Source of the DNA: Alphaproteobacteria bacterium
Lineage (GTDB): Bacteria; Pseudomonadota; Alphaproteobacteria; JAJFFI01
Direction: 5' to 3'
Assembly: GCA_021776755.1 (NCBI GenBank)
Contig: JAJFFI010000164.1
Location: 1 to 5,530 of the forward strand
DNA length: 5,530 nucleotides
Part shown: piece after piece, positions 1 to 4,781 of the stretch
Layout: each line of letters begins with the position of its first letter
Position numbering within the stretch: the stretch's first letter is position 1
Translations under genes and position numbers: made by a program
Notes under the pieces: model-generated
What the model was told of the DNA's origin: nothing
The model's input: the letters and a program-made list of their open reading frames with translations, nothing else
Database searches by the model: none

Positions 1-167
1 TGAATGGAACTTTGAGTTTGGTATTGGCTTTCTTTGGAATCCTGCTGGCGATCGCCGGATTGTTCATGGCGGCCCACGGCGTCGAGCCCGCGTTCCGGTT
101 GACCGGATACATTGTGACGCTGGCCAGCATCGCGTTCTGTCTGGAACTGATCCGGCGGAATTCCTGA
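1..167 (+). CDS. Small two-helix membrane protein (5' end cut by one base)
   Basis: The frame whose first complete codon is at position 3 stays open to the TGA at 165-167. Bases 1-2 are TG, so a start codon (ATG, GTG or TTG) whose first base lies just outside the window would give a complete protein of 55 residues beginning x-NGTLSLVLAFFG. It has two hydrophobic stretches, about residues 5-25 and 35-51, joined by a short polar turn containing HGVEP. It ends in a basic tail, IRRNS, which suggests an inner-membrane hairpin protein with cytoplasmic ends. I do not recognise the family. It does not resemble CcoS/FixS or CydX. It ends 15 bases before the end of the convergent regulator gene. It could instead be the C-terminal end of a longer membrane protein, since upstream sequence is missing. 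Confidence 0.5.
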   Translation, partial: NGTLSLVLAFFGILLAIAGLFMAAHGVEPAFRLTGYIVTLASIAFCLELIRRNS

Positions 168-182
168 GCGGAAGAAAACGGT

Positions 183-1004
183 CTAGAAGCTCGCCGTGTG
201 CGGCAGGCCGTCGGGGTCGTCGAAGGCCGCGAGATCGGCGAGTGCCGGCTCGTCCCGCACGAGAATATGGTGTGGGCCATCGAGTTCGATATGCCCCAGC
301 TTGCGGAACTGCGTGACGGTGCGGCTGACCGTTTCGGTAGTGAGCCCCAGGTGGTCGGCAATCTCGGCGCGGGTCATCGGGGTGTCGATTGCCTGGCCCT
401 CTTCGCCCCGCAGATGCTTTCGACGCAGCAGCAGCAGCAGGAAGGACGCAAGTCGCTCAGCCGCATTCTTGCGGCCCAGTAACACCATCTGGTCCTGGGC
501 GGCGGCAAGCTCGTTCGACGCAACGCAACAGACCTTGCGGCATAGCACCGGCATTTCGTCAAAGAGTTCCAGAACCTTCGAGCGCGGGAAGCGGCAGACG
601 CGCATCGGTGTCAGCGCCTGGGCGGTGTAGGCATAGCGCTCATTCGAGGCAAGCCCCACGATGTCGGACGGGTAGAGGAATCCGGTGATCTGGCGGCGAC
701 CGTCAGGGAGCAGTTTGAATACCTTGGCAACGCCCTCGCTCACAATGAAGAATTCGCCGGCAGCCTCGCCTTCCCAGATCAGGGTCTGATCGCGTTCGAA
801 CGTCTTGTCCGTCGAGATCGCGTTCATGGTTGCGAGGTCGGTGTCGGTTAGCGCGCCGCAAACATTCATGTCGCGCACCGGGCAGGCGGCACAAGGCGAC
901 TCTCCCCGTGCATTTCGCGACGGGCGCGGCAACTCGGAAGTCGGTGTCTGTTCAAGGCGTTGCACGCGGCTCTGCTTGAGAACCTGATCCGTCGACGCTT
1001 TCAT
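183..1004 (-). CDS. fnrN: FNR/FnrN-type Crp-family oxygen-sensing transcription regulator
   Basis: A 273-residue Crp/Fnr-family activator, probably binding an oxygen-labile [4Fe-4S] cluster and DNA as a dimer when oxygen is low. Three N-terminal cysteines (C38, C41, C49; spacing C-x2-C-x7-C, as in rhizobial FnrN) plus a central one (C137, in VCRFPRSK) form the FNR ligand set. The cyclic-nucleotide-binding-like beta-roll spans about 65-150. The dimer helix follows (DQMVLLGRKNAAERLASFL). The helix-turn-helix spans about 209-241; its recognition helix, ETVSR (E224, S227, R228), matches the residues E. coli FNR uses to read TTGA half-sites. ATG at 1004 is preferred over the in-frame TTG at 1010: AAGGAG lies 7 bases before the ATG but only 1 base before the TTG. 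Odd points are about 37 residues before the first cysteine and three extra cysteines (C155, C159, C160) at the start of the dimer helix. The symbol reflects cysteine spacing; fixK- or fnrL-like names are possible. Confidence 0.93.
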   Translation of the reverse strand: MKASTDQVLKQSRVQRLEQTPTSELPRPSRNARGESPCAACPVRDMNVCGALTDTDLATMNAISTDKTFERDQTLIWEGEAAGEFFIVSEGVAKVFKLLPDGRRQITGFLYPSDIVGLASNERYAYTAQALTPMRVCRFPRSKVLELFDEMPVLCRKVCCVASNELAAAQDQMVLLGRKNAAERLASFLLLLLRRKHLRGEEGQAIDTPMTRAEIADHLGLTTETVSRTVTQFRKLGHIELDGPHHILVRDEPALADLAAFDDPDGLPHTASF

Positions 1005-1011
1005 AGCCAAA

Positions 1012-1017
1012 CTCCTT
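1012..1017 (-). promoter_or_regulatory. Ribosome binding site of the fnr gene
   Basis: On the minus strand the sequence reads AAGGAG, followed by 7 bases and then ATG at 1004. This is near-ideal spacing and decides the start against the TTG two codons upstream. Confidence 0.8.
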
Positions 1018-1072
1018 TATTGCCCTTCAACTTGGGGTAAGTTCAGCCCCATTGCAACTGTGGCACCTTCCC

Positions 1073-1086
1073 TTGACTCATCTCAA
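1073..1086. promoter_or_regulatory. FNR-box-like site shared by fnr and usp
   Basis: TTGACTCATCTCAA has both TTGA core half-sites of the FNR/FixK box (TTGAT-N4-ATCAA); only the variable fifth base differs on each side. It lies in the divergent intergenic region. Its centre is 65.5 bases before the usp ATG and 75.5 bases before the fnr ATG. A class II activator position (centre at -41.5) would put start sites near 1121 (+ strand) and 1038 (- strand). That leaves leaders of about 24 and 34 bases. The minus-strand -10 match is weak. On the plus strand, TGGAAT at 1106-1111 is a fair -10, though about 3 bases early. Confidence 0.65.
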
Positions 1087-1135
1087 CGAACCCACCGCTG
1101 GTTCGTGGAATGCTGTTGGCATCCAACGCGGTGGG
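1086..1135 (+). repeat. Overlapping inverted repeats before the usp start
   Basis: Three perfect inverted repeats crowd this stretch. ACGAACC (1086-1092) pairs with GGTTCGT (1100-1106). GTTGG (1115-1119) pairs with CCAAC (1123-1127) across a 3-base loop. CCCACCGC (1091-1098) pairs with GCGGTGGG (1128-1135). The last overlaps the first repeat and enters the GGGAG ribosome binding site (1133-1137). The first and third are therefore mutually exclusive as RNA folds. If transcription starts near 1121, as the FNR box suggests, only part would be in the RNA. With an upstream start, the long stem could hide the ribosome site. Confidence 0.4.
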
Positions 1136-1137
1136 AG
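1133..1137 (+). promoter_or_regulatory. Ribosome binding site of the usp gene
   Basis: GGGAG lies 7 bases before the ATG at 1145. This selects that codon over the in-frame TTG at 1052, whose 31-residue extension would run through the FNR box and looks nothing like a Usp N-terminus. Confidence 0.75.
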
Positions 1138-1144
1138 CAAGGCC

Positions 1145-1981
1145 ATGCAGTGCAAGGATATTATTGTTCATGTGGGAACGGCGGCCGGAAGCGGGAAGCG
1201 CATCGAATTGGCGGCCCGGCTTGCCGCGCGGCACAGCGCGCATCTGACTGGGACGCACGCGCTCGCACCCCCCGAGGTTCCCGCCTATATCGAGGTCCAA
1301 CTGGCGGGATCCTTCTGGCACAGCATGCAAAAGCTGACACAAGACATCGAGCGCGAAGCATCCGCACTCTTCCGGAAAACCTGCGAAGCGGAAGGCGTCG
1401 ACGGCGAATGGCGGGCGATTCCGGGTCGGCCGCGCGAGGTTATCGTGACCGCTGCAAGGATCGCCGATCTCGTCGTGACCGGACAGCCCGATCCGGATTC
1501 CGTCGCCGGCCCGCGGGAACTCGATTTGCCCGCGGATCTCGCGATCGGGGCTGGCCGGCCGGTCCTCATCGTGCCTCATACGGGCGATTTTGCGGGCGAC
1601 TTCGGAACGGTCCTGGTGGCCTGGAACGGGTCCCGCGAGGCGACGCGGGCGATCCATGACGCGTTGCCCCTTATGCAAAACGCGAAAACGGTGCACGTCG
1701 CGTATGTTTCCGGCGGGCGGGGCGACGACACGCTCGGCGATTTGCCCGGCACGGAGATGGCCCAACATCTCGCCCGTCACGGCATCGCCGCCGAGGCCAG
1801 CCCGCTTGCCGGCACCGGAAAACACGCGGGCGACCTGTTACTGAACGCAACAGCGGATCTGGACGCCGACCTCCTGATCATGGGCGCCTATGGCCGCGCG
1901 CGGATCAGTGAATTCATTCTCGGTGGCGTCACCCAGTACGTACTCGAGCATATGACTGTACCGGTTCTGATGTCGCACTAG
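1145..1981 (+). CDS. Tandem-domain universal stress protein (UspA family)
   Basis: A 278-residue cytoplasmic protein with two Usp domains, the usual length for tandem Usps. Domain 1 (about 1-145) opens with MQCKDIIVHV, has the expected beta-alpha pattern and ends in RPVLIVPH. It lacks the nucleotide-binding glycine motif. Domain 2 (about 153-278) opens with FGTVLVAWNGSREATRAI. It carries the ATP-binding signature G-x2-G-x9-G-(S/T-like): G247, G250, G260 in GAYGRARISEFILGG. It ends in the typical TVPVLMSH. Family knowledge: Usps accumulate in starvation, oxygen limitation and other stress, and act as nucleotide-binding effectors whose targets are often unknown. The gene is divergent from fnr and shares the FNR box at 1073-1086, so low-oxygen induction is likely. 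No terminator is visible after its stop, so some read-through into hsp20 is possible. Confidence 0.93.
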   Translation: MQCKDIIVHVGTAAGSGKRIELAARLAARHSAHLTGTHALAPPEVPAYIEVQLAGSFWHSMQKLTQDIEREASALFRKTCEAEGVDGEWRAIPGRPREVIVTAARIADLVVTGQPDPDSVAGPRELDLPADLAIGAGRPVLIVPHTGDFAGDFGTVLVAWNGSREATRAIHDALPLMQNAKTVHVAYVSGGRGDDTLGDLPGTEMAQHLARHGIAAEASPLAGTGKHAGDLLLNATADLDADLLIMGAYGRARISEFILGGVTQYVLEHMTVPVLMSH

Positions 1982-2001
1982 ACTGGCTATGTCCGCGGAG
2001 T

Positions 2002-2015
2002 TTGATGCACCTCAA
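2002..2015. promoter_or_regulatory. FNR-box-like site upstream of hsp20
   Basis: TTGATGCACCTCAA has one perfect TTGAT half-site and a TCAA half-site with C instead of A at the variable position. It starts 21 bases after the usp stop codon. Its centre is 83.5 bases before the hsp20 ATG, so a class II start would be near 2050 with a leader of about 42 bases. TAGGGT at 2039-2044 is a weak -10 candidate. Confidence 0.65.
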
Positions 2016-2030
2016 TGCCAACATCTGGCA
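2016..2030. repeat. Inverted repeat TGCCA-N5-TGGCA beside the FNR box
   Basis: A perfect 5-base inverted repeat directly abuts the FNR box, between it and the expected -10. The location suits an extra operator, but I recognise no regulator for it. Such a short repeat can arise by chance. Confidence 0.3.
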
Positions 2031-2091
2031 AGGCGCCGTAGGGTGGGGAACGTGGCAAATCTGAGCCGTCAATGGATAGAGGAGAAGATCG

Positions 2092-2583
2092 ATGGCCGAC
2101 CTAGACATCGTTACCCGGAGTTCGAATGGTGAGTCGCTGGCAAATCCGGTGCTCGCCCTGCAGAACGACATGCGGCGGATGTTCCAGGACTTTTTCGCGT
2201 TGCCGACCTACAGCATGATGCAATCCGACCGGCTCTGGAACGGGATGCTACAGCCGAAAATCGACATCGTCGAAACCGACAAGGTGATCGAGATTTCTGC
2301 CGAGCTTTCAGGCGCGGACGAGAAGGATATCGAAGTTGTGATCGAGAATGGCATGCTGACGATTCGCGGAGAAAAGCGGGCGGAGTCGGAGGACGAAGGT
2401 AAAACGTTCCACCGTATGGAGCGAAGCTATGGTTCGTTCCAGCGATCGCTCGCACTCCCCGAGCAGGTGGAGGATGACAAGATCAAGGCGCGCCTTGAGA
2501 ACGGCGTTTTGCTGGTCACAGTGCCCAAGAAAAACGGTGGACCGGCGCGCACGAAGAAAGTCGAAGTGAGCGCTGCCAAGTAG
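2092..2583 (+). CDS. Hsp20 family small heat-shock protein (alpha-crystallin domain)
   Basis: A 163-residue cytoplasmic chaperone of the alpha-crystallin family; members form oligomers that hold unfolding proteins without ATP until DnaK/ClpB refold them. The first 50 residues are a variable N-terminal arm (NDMRRMFQDFFALP). The alpha-crystallin domain spans about 54-146: PKIDIVETDKVIEISAELSG, then ENGMLTIRGEKR, then SYGSFQRSLALPEQV, closing with the hallmark A-R-L-E-N-G-V-L at 133-140. A short lysine-rich tail follows; there is no clear I-x-I/V motif at the end. AGGAG at 2080-2084, 7 bases before the ATG, supports this start. No CIRCE element, sigma-32-like promoter or obvious ROSE thermosensor is visible upstream. 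An FNR-like box is, so oxygen rather than heat may be the main signal. The permease gene follows after 31 bases, probably in the same transcript. Confidence 0.95.
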   Translation: MADLDIVTRSSNGESLANPVLALQNDMRRMFQDFFALPTYSMMQSDRLWNGMLQPKIDIVETDKVIEISAELSGADEKDIEVVIENGMLTIRGEKRAESEDEGKTFHRMERSYGSFQRSLALPEQVEDDKIKARLENGVLLVTVPKKNGGPARTKKVEVSAAK

Positions 2584-2614
2584 TTTGGTCGAATGACGCA
2601 CGCATCGCCAGGCC

Positions 2615-3877
2615 GTGGCTGACGGAACGCTCCGGCGCAGCCTCGGTCTGCCGCTCCTGACACTCTACGGCGTCGGCACTACGATCGGCGCGGGAATATA
2701 TGCGTTGATCGGCAAGGTTGCCGGAGAAGCCGGTTATCTTGCCCCTTTGGCCTTTGTCGCCGCGGCGTGTCTTGCCGGGCTGTCAGCCTTTTCCTTTGCG
2801 GAATTTGCGAGCCGGTTTCCCAAGAGCGCCGGTGAAGCCCTGTATGTCGCAGAAGGTCTGCGCCGCCCCGGCCTGGCGGTTCCGGTGGGCATTCTGGTGA
2901 TCTTTGCCGGCTGTGTCTCCAGCGCAACGATTGCGCTCGGATTTGCCGGATATTTTCGCGAGCTTCTGCTGCTCCCCGACGCGGTCGTTATCACCCTGTT
3001 GATCGCGGCCCTGGCGGGGGTCGCGGCGTGGGGAATTTCGGAGTCGGTGACGGCCGCCGCCGTGATCACCGTGATCGAGGCGGGTGGCCTTATTGCGATT
3101 TCCGCGGCGGGGTTCTGGAACGGCGATGGCTTCGACCGGATGACGGCGGGCCTCGCCGATGCCAGCTTGGCATCTGTCCCTGGCGTTCTCGGCGGAGCGT
3201 TGCTGGCCTTCTTTGCCTTCATCGGCTTTGAGGACATCGTCAACGTGGCCGAAGAGACCCGCGATCCCGTGCGCGTTCTGCCGCGGGCAATCATCCTGAC
3301 GCTTGTTCTTACAACCGGATTCTACCTCTTGATCCTGACTGCCTCGCTCAGTGTGGCGACGCCGCAAAGCCTTGAATCTAGTGCGGCTCCGCTCGCGCAT
3401 GTATTCGAGAAAGCCACCGGTTTGAGCCCGGTGCCGGTCAGTCTGGTCGCTGCGCTTGCGATGTTGAACGGCATCCTTATTCAGATCATCATGGCATCCC
3501 GCATTCTCTATGGTCTCGCAGCCCAGGGCCGGATTCCCCACGCCATCGGCAAGGTCCATGGCCGCACTGGAACGCCGGTTCGCGCAACCTTGCTTGTAGC
3601 GGCGATCATCGTCGTGCTGGGCCTCGCGTTTCCGATCGTTACGCTGGCGAAGTCAACATCCTCGATCATCTTGCTGATCTTCACCGCCGTGAATTTTGCG
3701 TTGCTCTCGATGAAGATGCGAGACCGCACGACAGTTCCGGGATTCTCGGTACCGGTCTGGGTTCCGCTGCTTGGTTTCCTGGCTTCAGCGTCATTTCTCT
3801 TGCTCCAGTTGCTGCAGTTTACCGGTTTTGCGTTCAACGGTCTCGCAGCATCGCTCCAATTAATGCTGCCCGGTTGA
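2615..3877 (+). CDS. APC-superfamily amino acid/polyamine-type permease
   Basis: A 420-residue inner-membrane transporter with about 12 predicted helices (roughly 12-33, 41-65, 87-112, 121-141, 144-166, 189-212, 223-246, 271-297, 323-344, 346-366, 377-397, 399-418). TM1 has the unwound substrate-binding motif GVGTTIGAGIY (19-29). TM6 has FFAFIGFEDIVNVAEETRDP (199-218), and the loop after TM8 has ASRILYGLAAQGRIP (294-308); all are typical of the APC/PotE-like family. Substrate and direction cannot be read; an amine or amino acid is expected. The start is GTG at 2615; an in-frame stop at 2594 rules out a long extension. No good ribosome site precedes it (AGG at 2610-2612 is too close). A 9-codon open frame (2593-2622) overlaps the start, so translation may be coupled to upstream ribosomes. 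The stop codon lies inside an FNR-like box. It is likely co-transcribed with hsp20. Confidence 0.88.
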   Translation: MADGTLRRSLGLPLLTLYGVGTTIGAGIYALIGKVAGEAGYLAPLAFVAAACLAGLSAFSFAEFASRFPKSAGEALYVAEGLRRPGLAVPVGILVIFAGCVSSATIALGFAGYFRELLLLPDAVVITLLIAALAGVAAWGISESVTAAAVITVIEAGGLIAISAAGFWNGDGFDRMTAGLADASLASVPGVLGGALLAFFAFIGFEDIVNVAEETRDPVRVLPRAIILTLVLTTGFYLLILTASLSVATPQSLESSAAPLAHVFEKATGLSPVPVSLVAALAMLNGILIQIIMASRILYGLAAQGRIPHAIGKVHGRTGTPVRATLLVAAIIVVLGLAFPIVTLAKSTSSIILLIFTAVNFALLSMKMRDRTTVPGFSVPVWVPLLGFLASASFLLLQLLQFTGFAFNGLAASLQLMLPG

Positions 3878-3887
3878 TCCACCTCAA
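3874..3887. promoter_or_regulatory. FNR-box-like site overlapping the permease stop codon
   Basis: TTGATCCACCTCAA includes the permease TGA at 3875-3877. Its half-sites match those of the hsp20 site, and the two share 17 of 19 bases over a longer stretch (2002-2020 versus 3874-3892). A class II start would be near 3922; CATGAC at 3910-3915 is a modest -10. No protein gene begins within 250 bases downstream, so the site may drive a non-coding RNA or a long leader. Confidence 0.55.
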
Positions 3888-3921
3888 TGTCAGGCGCGCC
3901 GTCAACTGGCATGACTCCCTT

Positions 3922-4060
3922 ACCGCTGGCCCAGTCGACCAGTCGGGGGGCTGGTCCGGAGTTCTGTCACTCGCCGGACTTGTCCGAGTTCGTTCCCCTA
4001 GGCGCTTTGTCACAAGCGCCACTCGCGGCGCACGGGGTAACCCTGCGCCGCTTTCTTTGT
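3922..4060 (+). ncRNA. Candidate FNR-controlled small RNA
   Basis: There is no convincing protein gene here. The stretch sits between an FNR-like box (centre 3880.5, predicting a start near 3922) and a strong intrinsic terminator ending near 4060, giving an RNA of about 140 bases. It is rich in potential stems. GACCAG (3937-3942) pairs with CTGGTC (3951-3956). GTCCGG (3954-3959) pairs with CCGGAC (3974-3979), competing with the first. GGCGCTT (4001-4007) pairs with AAGCGCC (4014-4020). The terminator stem follows 4 bases later. The arrangement recalls FNR-regulated small RNAs such as FnrS of E. coli, but no sequence similarity is claimed. Alternatively this is the 3' untranslated region of the hsp20-permease transcript. 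The boundaries are predictions. Confidence 0.4.
4025..4060 (+). terminator. Strong Rho-independent terminator
   Basis: The stem GCGGCGCA (4025-4032) pairs perfectly with TGCGCCGC (4044-4051). After one bulged C (4033), GGG (4034-4036) pairs with CCC (4041-4043) around a GTAA tetraloop of the stable GNRA class. The tract TTTCTTTGT (4052-4060) follows. It would end transcription coming from hsp20-permease and/or a small RNA started near 3922. It also insulates the hemerythrin promoter downstream. Confidence 0.85.
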
Positions 4061-4062
4061 CT

Positions 4063-4087
4063 GGCGATCCAGCGATTGAAGATCGCC
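4063..4087. repeat. Inverted repeat between the terminator and the hemerythrin FNR box
   Basis: GGCGATC (4063-4069) and GATCGCC (4081-4087) form a perfect 7-base inverted repeat around an 11-base spacer. It has no T tract, so it is unlikely to be a terminator. It ends 9 bases before the FNR box and could be an upstream operator. I cannot assign a binding protein. Confidence 0.35.
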
Positions 4088-4096
4088 GTTCCCGGG

Positions 4097-4110
4097 TTGA
4101 CCTGCATCAA
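4097..4110. promoter_or_regulatory. FNR box upstream of the hemerythrin-nnrS operon
   Basis: TTGACCTGCATCAA is the best match in the window to the TTGAT-N4-ATCAA consensus, with one mismatch at a tolerated position. Its centre is 73.5 bases before the chosen ATG at 4177. A class II start would fall near 4145, leaving a leader of about 32 bases. A weak -10 such as GATACG is at 4131-4136. The related regulators Dnr and NnrR bind very similar sites, so nitric oxide control through a regulator encoded elsewhere is an alternative. Confidence 0.75.
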
Positions 4111-4164
4111 CGCTTTTCGCCGGACCGGCCGATACGCTCGCTCGTATGTTCTTCACACTGACAT

Positions 4165-4168
4165 GAGG
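4165..4168 (+). promoter_or_regulatory. Ribosome binding site of the hemerythrin gene
   Basis: GAGG lies 8 bases before the ATG at 4177, but only 2 bases before the in-frame ATG at 4171. This favours the downstream start. Confidence 0.6.
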
Positions 4169-4176
4169 TCATGGGT

Positions 4177-4737
4177 ATGCCGGCAACACTCGACGCCCTT
4201 ATCCAGGATCACTGCAACATGGGCCGCCTGCTCGGCGCCTTCGAGCGGCAGCTTCAGGTCTTTCGCGAGGCCGGCAAACCCGACTACGAGTTGATGCAGT
4301 CCGCGCTTGAGTATTTCCTCGATTACCCCGACAAGATCCATCACCCGAAAGAAGATCTGGTCTGGGCCCGGCTGGTCGAACGCGATTCAGCCGCGGTGGC
4401 CGGCATGGGTGACCTTGCCGTGCTTCATGAGGAACTGTCAGCCCTGACCCACAGCATTGCCTATGCGCTCAAGCTGGTTCTGCAGGACGCCAGTGCATCG
4501 CGCGACTGGGTCGGAACTTCCGCGCGGAACTTTCTCAACGCCTATCGCAAGCATATGGAAATTGAAGAGGCGCTGTTCTTCCCGCTGGCGGACAAGGCCC
4601 TGAGCGACGCGGACTGGCGCGAGATCGATGCCAGGATCGGTTCGACCGAGGACCCGCTGTTCGCCCGCCGCGACGAACTTCGCTTTGAATCGCTCCGGAA
4701 ATACATCGAGGATCTGGACGACCTTGCCGAGGCCTGA
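4177..4737 (+). CDS. Hemerythrin-like HHE-domain protein
   Basis: A 186-residue soluble cytoplasmic protein with a four-helix hemerythrin/HHE fold and probably a diiron centre. Candidate ligands, in order, are H12 in IQDHCNMG, H55/H56 and E59 in YPDKIHHPKEDLVW, H84 in VLHEEL, and H126 with E130/E131 in YRKHMEIEEALFFPLA. These match the usual bacterial HHE pattern. It lacks the ScdA N-terminal domain of YtfE/RIC, so it is not a full-length iron-sulfur repair protein of that type. Family members bind oxygen or nitric oxide or take part in iron-centre repair; which applies here cannot be read. nnrS follows after 44 bases on the same strand, and an FNR box sits upstream, so the pair is probably an operon induced at low oxygen or by nitric oxide. 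ATG at 4171 (two residues longer) is an alternative start. Confidence 0.9.
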   Translation: MPATLDALIQDHCNMGRLLGAFERQLQVFREAGKPDYELMQSALEYFLDYPDKIHHPKEDLVWARLVERDSAAVAGMGDLAVLHEELSALTHSIAYALKLVLQDASASRDWVGTSARNFLNAYRKHMEIEEALFFPLADKALSDADWREIDARIGSTEDPLFARRDELRFESLRKYIEDLDDLAEA

Positions 4738-4781
4738 GGTTGGCCCCAGATATCCGCATCGCATCCAGGCAGGCCAGTCTC

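Noticed and set aside
1061..1076. TGGCAC followed by CTTGA, resembling a sigma-54 promoter
   Set aside because: The -12 element lacks the invariant GC and the spacing is off by one base. The overlapping FNR box explains the TTGA.
1052..1144. N-terminal extension of the Usp protein from a TTG start at 1052
   Set aside because: It would run through the FNR box, has no ribosome site, and does not resemble a Usp N-terminus. The ATG at 1145 has GGGAG at 7 bases.
3227..3243. TTGA ... TCAA pair inside the permease gene
   Set aside because: The spacer is 8 bases rather than the 6 required for an FNR-type site, and it lies within coding sequence.
2734..3559. Long minus-strand open frames opposite the permease
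   Set aside because: They are low-complexity shadows of a plus-strand gene with conserved APC motifs. No ribosome site or family signature is present.
3887..4294. 135-codon open frame (+) across the intergenic region and into the hemerythrin gene, and a 95-codon frame at 3874-4161
   Set aside because: They overlap the terminator hairpin, the FNR box and (the longer one) over 100 bases of a well-supported gene. They lack a ribosome site and show no recognisable protein character.
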